NCBI RefSeq assembly: GCF_001687545.1
Contig: NZ_CP016545.1
Coordinates: forward strand, 186,001-250,000
DNA length: 64,000 bases
Source of the DNA: Paraurantiacibacter namhicola
GTDB taxonomy: Bacteria > Pseudomonadota > Alphaproteobacteria > Sphingomonadales > Sphingomonadaceae
Direction: 5' to 3'
This document shows, one piece after another, positions 26,000 through 34,876 of the stretch (position 1 is its first letter; the number at the start of each line of letters is the position of its first letter). The notes beneath the pieces are model-generated. The model saw only the letters and a program-made list of their open reading frames with translations, searched no databases and was not told the origin of the DNA. The translations under genes and the position numbers were made by a program.

Positions 26000-27264
26000 T
26001 GGCTTATCGCCCGCCACCGCACCGCTGGGCTCTGCCCATCCTCCTGGGCCTGACGGCCATGGCCCTGCTCGCCATGGTCGCGCTGGTGTGGAACACGATC
26101 GAGGCGGAGCGGGACGAGCGCACGCAGGTGCTGGCCACCACGAAGGTGCTGGGCGAAGTGCAGGCCGTGCGGCGCGGGCTGGTGGAGGCTGAGAGCGGGC
26201 AGCGCGGATACCTTCTCTCGCTCGATTCCGATTATCTCGACAGTTACCGCGAGGGTCGCGCGGACGTGATGCCCGCCATCGCCAGGCTGCGCGATGCGCT
26301 GGGCCGCGACATGACACCGGAACAGGGCGTGCTGGTGACTGAGCTGGCCGCTGGCGTGTCCGACATCTTCGGGGAGATGGACCGGCAGGTGCAGGATGTC
26401 TCAACCGGCACGCTGGACGTGTCCCGCTCGCTGGTCTTCGCCGACGGTGAAGAGGCGCTGATGGGCACACTGCGCGAGAAGCTGGATGCGCTGGAGCGGA
26501 ACGAGGAAGGCCTGCTGATTGCCGCCGCGCAGCGCACCGATGCGGTGGAGGCGCGGGTCCTGCCCCTGCTCGCCGCACTGGTGCTGCTGGTGCTGCTGTC
26601 GGTCTATTTCACCTTCCGCCTGGTGCGCCGCACGGCCGAGGCGGAAGCGGAGGCAAGCCACGCCGCCGAGCTGGAAGTCGCGCGCGACCGAGCGGACCTG
26701 CTGGCAAAGGAACTGAACCACCGAGTGAAAAACCTGTTCGCCGTGGTGCTGGCCATCGTCCAGATGTCCGGCAAGGGTAAGCCCGAGGCGAAGGAGACCG
26801 TCGGCGCGATTACCGAACGTATCCGCGCGCTCCTGACCGCGCATGACGTGACGCAGGGGGCAGGCGGCCACGCCGTCGCATCCGTGCGCGACCTCGTCGA
26901 AACTACGCTTGCGCCCTACCGGTCCGACATTCGCACCACGCAGGTGACCGGGCACGATGTGATGCTGCCGGCAGAAAAGGTCACGCCGCTGGGCCTGGTC
27001 CTGCACGAGCTGGTCACGAACGCGGTGAAATATGGCTGCTGGCAGCAGGACGGTCTGCTTGACGTGCACTGGGACAATTACGACGGTACGCTGCGCCTGC
27101 ACTGGGACGAATATTGCGAGCAGGCGGGCGAGGAACCTGCCAGCCGCGGTTTTGGCAGCCAGCTGATCGAAGGCTCCGCGCGCCAGATGGGCGGCGAGAT
27201 CACGCGCAAGTTCACGCCGCAGGGGCTGCGCGTCCTGATTGCCATCCCGCTGGAAGGGGGCTGA
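25999..27264 (+). CDS. Membrane sensor histidine kinase, CHASE3 plus HWE-type
   Basis: 421 residues. A first membrane span at about 10-32 is followed by an extracytoplasmic CHASE3 domain (about 40-170, with VEAESGQRGYLLS) and a second span near 188-208. The kinase core has the phosphoacceptor box AKELNHRVKNLFAVVLAIVQ (His in NHRVKN) and an N-box HELVTNAVKYG, typical of HWE/HisKA_2 kinases common in Sphingomonadales. These kinases usually feed the general stress response (PhyR-NepR) or other single-domain regulators, but no response regulator is adjacent. Its ATG overlaps the polA stop, so translation should be coupled. Confidence 0.9.
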   Translation: MAYRPPPHRWALPILLGLTAMALLAMVALVWNTIEAERDERTQVLATTKVLGEVQAVRRGLVEAESGQRGYLLSLDSDYLDSYREGRADVMPAIARLRDALGRDMTPEQGVLVTELAAGVSDIFGEMDRQVQDVSTGTLDVSRSLVFADGEEALMGTLREKLDALERNEEGLLIAAAQRTDAVEARVLPLLAALVLLVLLSVYFTFRLVRRTAEAEAEASHAAELEVARDRADLLAKELNHRVKNLFAVVLAIVQMSGKGKPEAKETVGAITERIRALLTAHDVTQGAGGHAVASVRDLVETTLAPYRSDIRTTQVTGHDVMLPAEKVTPLGLVLHELVTNAVKYGCWQQDGLLDVHWDNYDGTLRLHWDEYCEQAGEEPASRGFGSQLIEGSARQMGGEITRKFTPQGLRVLIAIPLEGG

Positions 27265-27328
27265 ACGGGCATGCTCGCAGCCGCATCGGGCTTGCATGTC
27301 CATGCAGCCCCCCATAATCGCGTGACCC

Positions 27329-28414
27329 ATGCTTGAGCGCCTCAATCCCGACCGCTGGTCCATCGACTGGTCCGAAGTGGGCATCACGGCGCTGGCCCTG
27401 CTGCTCGCCGTTGTCGCCGCGCTGGTGCTGTATCGCATCATCTTTGCGGTTGCGGAGCGGCTGACCCGATTGTCCGAGGTGGAAACGGACGATCTGATCC
27501 TCGACCGGGTGCGCTCACCCGTGAAATGGTCCTTCATCGCCATCGGCATAACGCTGGTTGCGCAGGCCGACGCAAACCTCGCGGCCATCTGGGAGCCTGT
27601 GGCCCGCTTCGTGCGCCCCGCACTGCTCGGCTGGATCGCCTACACGCTCGTGCGCGCGCTGACAGCGGCGCTGGAGCTGCGGATGGAGGCGAGCCAGGAT
27701 CCCGTGGCCATGCGGAGCCGCCGCACGCGCCTGCTGATCTTCTCGCGCACGGCCACCTTCGTCATCATCTTCATCACAGTGGGGCTGATGCTGCTGGGCA
27801 TCCCCGCCGTGCGCGATATCGGCACCACGCTGCTCGCCTCCGCCGGTCTCGCAGCCCTCGCCGTGGGCGCCGCGGCGCAGCCGGCGCTCAAGTCCCTGAT
27901 CGCCGGGCTACAGATGGCCATCACCGAACCGCTGCGGCTGGGGGACCTCGTGGTGGTGGACGGCCACACCGGCCGTGTGGAGGAAATCCGCATGAGCTAT
28001 GTCATCGTGCGCACCTGGGACGAGCGGGCCGTGGTCGTGCCCACCAGCCAGTTCCTGGACACCAGCTTCGAGAACTGGAGCCGCAAGAGCGAAAAGCTGA
28101 CCGGCCCGGTCTACCTGCACCTGGACCCGGCAACCGATGTCGGCCCGATCCGCGAGGAGTTCCTGCGTTTCGTGGCCAAGCAGAAGCAATGGGACGGACG
28201 CACCGCCGGCGTGCTGATGACCGAAGCGCATCCCGAAACCATCGAGCTGCGCCTTGCCGTCAGCGCGGCGACGATTTCCGACCTGTTCGAGCTGCGCTGC
28301 GTGATCCGCGAGCACATGCTGGACTGGCTGCGCGCCGAAATGCCGGACGCCCTGATCCGCCACCGCCTGGAAGTGGAAGCGGCCAACGCCCGGGCTTACG
28401 ACACGAAGGAATAG
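27329..28414 (+). CDS. MscS family mechanosensitive channel
   Basis: 361 residues. About four N-terminal spans are followed by the pore helix region DIGTTLLASAGLAALAVGAA and then the MscS beta domain with LRLGDLVVVDGHTGRVEEI and IVRTWDERAVVVPTSQF. The family opens under membrane tension and releases solutes during osmotic downshock. It starts 64 bases after the histidine kinase gene and may be in the same transcript. It converges with the AAA+ ATPase gene with only nine bases between stops and no visible terminator. Confidence 0.92.
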   Translation: MLERLNPDRWSIDWSEVGITALALLLAVVAALVLYRIIFAVAERLTRLSEVETDDLILDRVRSPVKWSFIAIGITLVAQADANLAAIWEPVARFVRPALLGWIAYTLVRALTAALELRMEASQDPVAMRSRRTRLLIFSRTATFVIIFITVGLMLLGIPAVRDIGTTLLASAGLAALAVGAAAQPALKSLIAGLQMAITEPLRLGDLVVVDGHTGRVEEIRMSYVIVRTWDERAVVVPTSQFLDTSFENWSRKSEKLTGPVYLHLDPATDVGPIREEFLRFVAKQKQWDGRTAGVLMTEAHPETIELRLAVSAATISDLFELRCVIREHMLDWLRAEMPDALIRHRLEVEAANARAYDTKE

Positions 28415-28423
28415 GCCGGCGCG

Positions 28424-30751
28424 CTAGTCCGTGACATCGCCGTGCTTCTTGCTGCGGGTCGATTCCACCATGCCGTCATGGATGAAGCCGATGGGGGTCA
28501 CTTCCATCGCGCGCTTCTTCAGCTCACCCTTCATCTTCTTGTATTCCGCTTCCATCTTGGCGGTGACGGTGGCGCGTGAATCCTCCAGCGCTTCGGCGAA
28601 ATCCTGTGCCGAAACCTCGCTGACATTCTCGCCGTCGCGGCGGATGGCGACCAGGCCTGCGCGGCGCACCACGTCCTCCAGGTCCGCCCCGGTGAAGCGC
28701 TCGGTCTTCTCCGCCACCTGTGCAAGGTCCACGTCCTTCGCCAGCGGCATGGCGGAGGTGTGGATCTTCAGGATGTGCTCACGGCCCTTCCGGTCGGGCG
28801 CGCCGACATAGACCAGCTCGTCGAACCGGCCCGGGCGCAGCAGCGCCGGGTCCACCAGCGTCGGGCGATTGGTTGCGCCGATCACGACGATGCTCTGCAG
28901 GTCCTCCATCCCGTCCATTTCGGCCAGGATGGTGTTGACCACGCGGGCCGTAACCTGCGGCTCGCCTGCCCCGCTTCCGCGTGCGGGCACCAGGCTGTCG
29001 ATCTCGTCGATGAAGACCACGCACGGCGCTACGGCGCGGGCGCGGGCGAACATGCGGCTGATCTGCTGCTCGCTCTCGCCATACCATTTGGAAAGCAGGT
29101 CGGAGCTTTTCATCGAGATGAAATTCGCTTCCGCTTCCTTGGCCACGGCCTTGGCCAGCAGCGTCTTGCCGGTGCCGGGAGGGCCATAAAGCAGGAAACC
29201 CTTGGCCGGGCGGATGCCCATGCGCTCGAACGCCTGCGGGTTGCGCAGCGGCAGTTCCACGCCTTCGCGCAGCTTGTCGATCGCTTCGTCCAGCCCGCCA
29301 AGATCGTCCCAGCCCACGGTGGGGGCCTGGACCATGACTTCGCGCATGGCGGAGGGCTGCACGCGCTTCAAAGCCTCGCGGAAGTCTTCCTTCTCTACGC
29401 AAAGGTCTTCCAGCACTTCTGCCGGGATCTCGCGGGCATCGAGGTCGAGCCGGGGCATGATGCGCCGCACTGCCTCGATGGCAGCCTCGCGCGCCAGTGC
29501 GGCAAGGTCCGCGCCCACGAAGCCGTGGGTGGAGCGGGCCAGTTCCTTCAGGTCCACGCCTTCGCCCAGCGGCATGCCGCGCGTGTGGATCGACAGGATT
29601 TCGCGGCGTCCGCTTTCATCCGGTACGCCGATCACGATTTCGCGGTCGAAGCGGCCTGGGCGGCGCAGCGCCTCGTCCACTGCATCGGGGCGGTTGGTGG
29701 CGGCGATCACCACCACATTCGCGCGGGCCTGCAGCCCGTCCATCAGCGTCAGCAGCTGGGCGACCAGCCGTTTCTCTGCCTCGCCCTGCACGTTCTGCCG
29801 CTTGGGCGCGATGGAATCGACCTCGTCGATGAAGACGATGGAGGGGCTGGCACGTTCGGCTTCCTCGAAAACCTCGCGCAGCCGCTTCTCGCTCTCGCCA
29901 TAGGCAGACCCCATGATTTCCGGGCCGTTGATGGTGAAAAACTCGGCATCGCTTTCGGTCGCCACGGCCTGTGCCAGGCGGGTCTTGCCGGTCCCGGGCG
30001 GACCGTGCAGCAGCACGCCCTTGGGCGGATCGACGCCAAGACGCGTGAAAAGCTCGGGATAGCGCAGCGGCAGCTCCACCATCTCGCGCAGCTGCTTAAT
30101 GGTGTCTTCCATGCCGCCAACATCATCGTAATTGATGATGCCGCGGCTATCGCGCGGCTCCTCGAATTCGGAGCGCAGCTCCACTTCCGTGCCTTCGTCG
30201 ATATGGACGATGCCCTTGGGGCTGCTGGACACGACGCGCAGGCGGATCTGCGTGAGGGCGTAGGCCGGGCGGTTGAACATGCGGCTGACTTCGGGCGGCA
30301 CGTTCTGCACCGGCTGCTGGCCGCTGGTGGCCACGAGGTCCCCGGCGGAGATCGGGCGGCCGAAGAACACGCGCTTCAGCGCCTCGGTCGGGCCCTGCAG
30401 GCGCATCTGTTTCTGCGCCGGCGCGAACACAACGCGCGTTGCGGCGCGCGTTTCAGCGCGGCGGATGGTCACATGCTCGCCGCTGCTGGCTTCCGCATTG
30501 GCGCGCTGCAGGCCGTCCAGCCGCACCACGTCCAGCGCCTCGTCCTCGTCATAGGCCGGCAGGGCGATTGCGGCGGTGGAGCGCTTGCCCTCCACCTCGA
30601 TCGGATCGCCTTCGGTAATGCCCAGCGCCTGGAAGGCGGAGCGCGGGAGGCGGGCAACGCCGCGACCGGATTCCTCCTGCCGCGCGGCGGCCACCTGCAG
30701 GCGCACTGCGCCATCTTCCACTTCTATCTTCGCAGCATCCGCATCGGCCAT
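28424..30751 (-). CDS. Cdc48/p97/VAT-like tandem AAA+ ATPase
   Basis: 775 residues with the layout of archaeal VAT and eukaryotic p97. A double-psi barrel N-domain (residues about 8-190) precedes AAA domain D1 (Walker A GPPGTGKT 250-257, Walker B IVFIDE 305-310) and D2 (Walker A 523-530, Walker B VVFIDE 578-583). Both have RPGRFD second-region arginines, and D1 carries the HGFVGADLAALAREAA helix found in p97. These machines unfold or extract protein substrates using ATP. Full-length Cdc48-type proteins are found in only some bacteria. No substrate adaptor or proteasome gene is nearby. Start ATG 30751. Confidence 0.93.
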   Translation of the reverse strand: MADADAAKIEVEDGAVRLQVAAARQEESGRGVARLPRSAFQALGITEGDPIEVEGKRSTAAIALPAYDEDEALDVVRLDGLQRANAEASSGEHVTIRRAETRAATRVVFAPAQKQMRLQGPTEALKRVFFGRPISAGDLVATSGQQPVQNVPPEVSRMFNRPAYALTQIRLRVVSSSPKGIVHIDEGTEVELRSEFEEPRDSRGIINYDDVGGMEDTIKQLREMVELPLRYPELFTRLGVDPPKGVLLHGPPGTGKTRLAQAVATESDAEFFTINGPEIMGSAYGESEKRLREVFEEAERASPSIVFIDEVDSIAPKRQNVQGEAEKRLVAQLLTLMDGLQARANVVVIAATNRPDAVDEALRRPGRFDREIVIGVPDESGRREILSIHTRGMPLGEGVDLKELARSTHGFVGADLAALAREAAIEAVRRIMPRLDLDAREIPAEVLEDLCVEKEDFREALKRVQPSAMREVMVQAPTVGWDDLGGLDEAIDKLREGVELPLRNPQAFERMGIRPAKGFLLYGPPGTGKTLLAKAVAKEAEANFISMKSSDLLSKWYGESEQQISRMFARARAVAPCVVFIDEIDSLVPARGSGAGEPQVTARVVNTILAEMDGMEDLQSIVVIGATNRPTLVDPALLRPGRFDELVYVGAPDRKGREHILKIHTSAMPLAKDVDLAQVAEKTERFTGADLEDVVRRAGLVAIRRDGENVSEVSAQDFAEALEDSRATVTAKMEAEYKKMKGELKKRAMEVTPIGFIHDGMVESTRSKKHGDVTD

Positions 30752-31011
30752 ATCGGCAATCGCTCCCAGCGTCCCGTAATCCTGTAGAGGCGATAGCTAG
30801 GTACGCCCCCGCCCCCATGCAAATGGACGAGGCAGCCGATTGTGCCGGGCAGGCTGTGTTTTACGGACTGATACGAAGGCCGGACGAAAGACAAAAAAAG
30901 ACCCGGGCGGATGAACCGGCCGGGCCTTGGAAGTCTTGGGAGAGGATGCCTGTAAGGCCCGCTCGATATGCGCGTGAGGCGTCTATCTCGCAAGTGCGAA
31001 ATAGGCAAAGG

Positions 31012-31032
31012 CTGTTGCGTCCGGCGCAACAG
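31012..31032. other. Hairpin in the 30752-31242 gap
   Basis: Perfect 8-bp inverted repeat CTGTTGCG-tccgg-CGCAACAG. The rest of the 490-base gap between the AAA+ ATPase and scoA holds no convincing gene or tRNA. A weakly paired CCCGGGCGG/CCGGCCGGG segment near 30902 is the only other structure I see. The hairpin could be an operator or an RNA structure in the scoA leader. Confidence 0.4.
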
Positions 31033-31242
31033 TGACCCTAGAGAGTTGTATTGAGGATTTTTATTGGCGTCGCGTGCCTTGCCATCACGGCTACCTCATA
31101 TCGTTTGGCCAGCTAGTCCCGCCATTTTGCTGCATTGCAGCAAATTGGCGCACGTCTCCAAATCGCGCAGCCCCCCTTGCGCCGCGCGCCGCCGTGCGTA
31201 AGCAGGCGGCAACCAGTAATTGCACGCCAAGAGGCCCGAAAC

Positions 31243-31965
31243 ATGCAGAAGATTTTCCCCGACGCCGCCGCCGCTCTCGATGGCCTGCTGCGCGACGGCA
31301 TGATGATCGCATCTGGCGGCTTCGGCCTGTGCGGCATACCGGAACGCCTGCTGGTCGCGATCCAGGACAGCGGCGTGAAGGACCTGACCTTTGCCAGCAA
31401 CAATGCCGGGATCGACAATGAAGGCATCGGCAAGCTGCTGCGTACCAAGCAGGTGAGCAAGATGATCAGCAGCTATGTCGGCGAGAACAAGGAGTTCGAG
31501 CGGCAATATCTTTCCGGCGAGCTGGAGGTGGAGTTCTGCCCGCAAGGCACGCTGGCGGAGCGGATGCGCGCAGGCGGTGCGGGCATCCCCGGCTTCTATA
31601 CCAAGACCGGCGTCGGCACGCAGGTGGCCGAGGGCAAGGAAGTGAAGCAGTTCGCAAACCGCGACGGCGAGATGGAAGACTTCATCCTGGAGCGCGGCAT
31701 CTTTGCCGATCTTGCCATCGTGAAGGCATGGAAAGCGGACGAAACGGGCAATCTGATGTTCCGCAAGACCGCGCGCAATTTCAACCAGCCGGCCGCCACC
31801 TGCGGCAAGGTCTGCGTGGTGGAGGTGGAGGAAATCGTCCCCGTGGGCGCGCTTGATCCCGACAGCATCCACCTGCCCGGCGTCTTCGTGCAGCGCATGG
31901 TGGTGGGCGCGCCTTACGACAAGAAGATCGAATTCACGACCACGCGCCAGCGGGAGAGCGCCTGA
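31243..31965 (+). CDS. scoA: Succinyl-CoA:3-ketoacid CoA transferase subunit A
   Basis: 240 residues from the ATG at 31243. Family features are MIASGGFGLCGIPERLL near the N-terminus, SNNAGIDNEGIGKLL and GVGTQVAEGKEVKQF. With subunit B it moves CoA from succinyl-CoA to acetoacetate, feeding ketone bodies or branched-chain breakdown products into the TCA cycle. scoB is not directly next to it: a HAD phosphatase gene, whose ATG overlaps the scoA stop (TGATG), lies between them. Confidence 0.95.
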   Translation: MQKIFPDAAAALDGLLRDGMMIASGGFGLCGIPERLLVAIQDSGVKDLTFASNNAGIDNEGIGKLLRTKQVSKMISSYVGENKEFERQYLSGELEVEFCPQGTLAERMRAGGAGIPGFYTKTGVGTQVAEGKEVKQFANRDGEMEDFILERGIFADLAIVKAWKADETGNLMFRKTARNFNQPAATCGKVCVVEVEEIVPVGALDPDSIHLPGVFVQRMVVGAPYDKKIEFTTTRQRESA

Positions 31966-32888
31966 TGCGCGCCCTGATGCTGGCAAGCGCCGCGCTGCTG
32001 CTGGGCGGCTGCGTATCGGTGACCGACAATTCCACCGATCTGATGGTGGAACCAGCCATTGAGCAGGCGCAGGCGGGCCCTGGCGGCGAGCGCGATGCAC
32101 CCGATTCCATGCGCTGGCTCTACGGCAGCGGCGAAGCGGCGGTTGCATCCCTGCAGGCCTTCGATGCGCTGGGCGATTTCGTTGAGCGACGCGCCGGCTC
32201 GCGCCCTGCCTCCTCCGTGGCCATGGGCCTGGACGGCCGCATTGGCGAAACGCCCTGCACCCGGGATGACGGTACGCCCAAGCCGCTCGCCGTGGTGTTC
32301 GATGTCGACGAGACGCTGCTGCTCAACAGCGGTTACGAATACTGGCAGGCGCGCGAAGGCGTCGGCTACGATTCAGCGGTCTGGGACGAGTGGGAGCGGA
32401 CCGGCGCGGCGCTGGTGGAGCCGGTGCCCGGTTCGCTGGACGCGGTCCGCCGGATCCGCGCGGCGGGCGTGACGGTGATCTTCAACACCAATCGCGCCTC
32501 CAAGAACGCGGCCGCCACGGCCGCCGCGCTGGACGGCGCCGGCTTCGGACCGGCGATCCACCGCGAGAACCTGTGGCTCAAGGGCGATGACGCCAAGGGA
32601 AGCGAAAAGGACGGCCGCCGCATGGTGATTGCGCAGGACTATTGCGTCATCGCGCTGGTCGGCGACAACCTCGGCGATTTCGCGGACGTCTATAACGATC
32701 GCAATCGCAGCGTGCAGGCGCGCCGCACGCTCGCCGCCAGCGAGGAGACGGCCGGCCTGTGGGGCAATGGCTGGTTCCTCCTTCCCAATCCCGTCTACGG
32801 TGCCAGCATACGCGGCAGCGTGGACGACGTGTTCCCGCCCGACGTGCGCTGGGAACCGGCAGAACCCATTTCCGACGAGGGCGAATGA
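31965..32888 (+). CDS. Lipoprotein HAD acid phosphatase (class C / e(P4)-like)
   Basis: 307 residues. A lipoprotein signal with lipobox LLGGC (Cys16) anchors it to the envelope. The HAD catalytic motif [20 protein letters not shown] has nucleophile Asp113 and Asp115. Motif II is NTNR, and the acidic motif is [12 protein letters not shown]. This matches class C acid phosphatases of the lipoprotein e(P4) family, which hydrolyse nucleoside monophosphates such as NMN in the periplasm. It lies inside the sco operon: its ATG overlaps the scoA stop and its own TGA ends one base before the scoB ATG. Confidence 0.9.
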   Translation: MRALMLASAALLLGGCVSVTDNSTDLMVEPAIEQAQAGPGGERDAPDSMRWLYGSGEAAVASLQAFDALGDFVERRAGSRPASSVAMGLDGRIGETPCTRDDGTPKPLAVVFDVDETLLLNSGYEYWQAREGVGYDSAVWDEWERTGAALVEPVPGSLDAVRRIRAAGVTVIFNTNRASKNAAATAAALDGAGFGPAIHRENLWLKGDDAKGSEKDGRRMVIAQDYCVIALVGDNLGDFADVYNDRNRSVQARRTLAASEETAGLWGNGWFLLPNPVYGASIRGSVDDVFPPDVRWEPAEPISDEGE

Positions 32889-32889
32889 C

Positions 32890-33558
32890 ATGAGCGACAC
32901 CGAAACCAAACCCAAGGCGTCTTTGGGCTGGACCCGTGATGAAATGGCCGCCCGCGCCGCGCGCGAGTTGGAGGATGGCTATTACGTCAACCTGGGCATC
33001 GGCATCCCCACGCTGGTCGCCAACCACATCCCCGAGGACATGTTCGTCACGCTGCAGAGCGAGAACGGCATGCTGGGCATCGGCCCCTTCCCTTACGAGG
33101 GCGAGGAAGATGCCGACCTCATCAACGCCGGCAAGCAGACCATCAGCGAGCTGCCGCACAGCGCCTATTTCGACAGCGCCACCAGCTTTTCCATGATCCG
33201 CGGCGGCCATATCGACCTGACCGTGCTGGGCGCGATGGAGGTCAGCCAGGGCGGTGACATCGCCAACTGGATGATCCCCGGCAAGATGGTGAAGGGCATG
33301 GGCGGCGCCATGGACCTGGTCGCCGGTGTGAAGAAGATCATCGTGGTGATGGAGCACACCAGCAAGCACGGCGATCCCAAGTTCATCCCGGAATGCACCC
33401 TGCCGCTGACCGGCACTGGCGTGGTGGACATGATCATCACCGACCTCGCCGTGTTCCACCGGCCGGACCATTCCAGCCCGTTCAAGCTGGTCGAGCTGGC
33501 CCCGGGCGTGACGGCGGAGGACATCGCCGAGAAGACCACAGCGCATTACGTAAGTTGA
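32890..33558 (+). CDS. scoB: Succinyl-CoA:3-ketoacid CoA transferase subunit B
   Basis: 222 residues. It contains [20 protein letters not shown] and the catalytic glutamate motif [12 protein letters not shown] (Glu near residue 54), which forms the glutamyl-CoA thioester. [20 protein letters not shown] is also family-specific. The start at 32890 lies one base after the phosphatase stop codon, so the three genes are tightly coupled. Without scoA 0.9 kb upstream it would be inactive. Confidence 0.95.
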   Translation: MSDTETKPKASLGWTRDEMAARAARELEDGYYVNLGIGIPTLVANHIPEDMFVTLQSENGMLGIGPFPYEGEEDADLINAGKQTISELPHSAYFDSATSFSMIRGGHIDLTVLGAMEVSQGGDIANWMIPGKMVKGMGGAMDLVAGVKKIIVVMEHTSKHGDPKFIPECTLPLTGTGVVDMIITDLAVFHRPDHSSPFKLVELAPGVTAEDIAEKTTAHYVS

Positions 33559-33592
33559 GCATCGCCCGCCCGCGCGGCAGGCTGGCCAGCTG

Positions 33593-34852
33593 ATGACGCC
33601 CCGCACACGCCGGGATGCGCCATGGCTGGCGCTCGCCCTGTTGCTGTGCGTGGCCACGGTCGGCTTCATCGACCGGATCATCGTCAACGTCCTGGTAGAG
33701 CCGATCAAGGACGAGTTTGGCCTGTCTGACACGCAGGTTTCGCTGATGGGCGCGGCCTTTGCGCTGCTCAATGTCATCTTCGGCATCATCGCGGCGCGGT
33801 TCGCGGAGCGCGTGGTGCGGGTGAACCTGATCGCATTCGGCACCTTCGCCTGGTCCGTCGCCACCGGCATCTGCGGCATTGCGACGAGCTGGGTGCAGCT
33901 GCTGGTCGCGCGCATGGGCGTGGGGCTGGCGGAATCGATCGGGCTGGCGGGCAACCAGTCGGTGCTGTCCGATTACTTTCCGGCCCGCAGGCGCGGGCTC
34001 GCCATATCCATCCTGCTGCTCTCCCCGCCGCTGGGCGCGCTGATCGGCTTCGTGGGCGGAGGGCTGGTGGCGCAGGAGCTGGGCTGGCGTGCGACCTTCA
34101 TCGTCGCCGCGATCCCCGGCATCCTGATAGCCGCCGCCGTCTGGCTGTTCGTGGCCGAACCCACGCGCGGGCGGCATGACACGGAATCGGCAGACGACCT
34201 GCCCAGCTTCCGCGACGTGCTCGTGCGGTTCTGGCGCGTGCGCAGCGCCCGCCAACTGGTCATCGGCGGGGCGCTGGCGGCGATGTTCGCCTTTGCGCTC
34301 AATTACTTCTTCACGTCCATGCTGATGCGCCGCTTCGGCCTGCCGATTGGCGAGGCGGCGATCTACGCCGGGCTGATCGCCAGCATACCGGCGCTGTTCT
34401 CGGTGGTGTTCTGCGGCTGGCTGGGCGACCGGATCGGCCCCCGCTCGCCCGCCGCCTATGCGCTGATCCCCGGCATCTTCCTGGCGATTGGCGGGCCGCT
34501 GCTGGCCTTCGGCCTGACGCGTGACAGCCTGGAGATGCTGCTGGCGTTCGTGGCGCTGGCCTCCTTCTTCAACCTCGGCTTCCTGGGCATCACTTACGCC
34601 GCGATCCAGAACCTGATGCACCCGCGCATGCGCGCCACCGCCTCCGCCCTGCTCAATGGCATCTACAGTTTCGCGGGCGCGCTCGGCCCATTCCTTGTCG
34701 GCATGCTGAGCGACAGGCTGGCGCTGGTGTACGATCCCGGACGCGGGCTGGCCTATGCGCTGGCGATTGCCGCCATGCTCTGCATCTGGTCGGCGCTGCA
34801 TTACGGCCTCGCCGCGCGCCACCTGCCGAAGGATCTGGAGGGGCGGCTCTAA
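33593..34852 (+). CDS. MFS transporter, spinster-like
   Basis: 419 residues and 12 predicted spans. Features of the spinster-like MFS group are VGFIDRIIVNVLVEPIKDEF at span one and the loop motif RFAERVVRVN. There is also SDYFPARRRGLAISIL near the fifth span. Substrates of such bacterial proteins are mostly unknown (sphingolipids in animals). It begins 34 bases after scoB and could be an operon member, but a carboxylate or ketone-body transport role is only suggested by position. Confidence 0.88.
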   Translation: MTPRTRRDAPWLALALLLCVATVGFIDRIIVNVLVEPIKDEFGLSDTQVSLMGAAFALLNVIFGIIAARFAERVVRVNLIAFGTFAWSVATGICGIATSWVQLLVARMGVGLAESIGLAGNQSVLSDYFPARRRGLAISILLLSPPLGALIGFVGGGLVAQELGWRATFIVAAIPGILIAAAVWLFVAEPTRGRHDTESADDLPSFRDVLVRFWRVRSARQLVIGGALAAMFAFALNYFFTSMLMRRFGLPIGEAAIYAGLIASIPALFSVVFCGWLGDRIGPRSPAAYALIPGIFLAIGGPLLAFGLTRDSLEMLLAFVALASFFNLGFLGITYAAIQNLMHPRMRATASALLNGIYSFAGALGPFLVGMLSDRLALVYDPGRGLAYALAIAAMLCIWSALHYGLAARHLPKDLEGRL

Positions 34853-34876
34853 ACGCCGCCAAGAAGGCGACTGCTA

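Noticed and set aside
31094..31106. ATATCGTTTGG upstream of scoA resembling the triple operator at 9715-9776
   Set aside because: Only one half-site matches and there is no inverted partner, so it is most likely chance.
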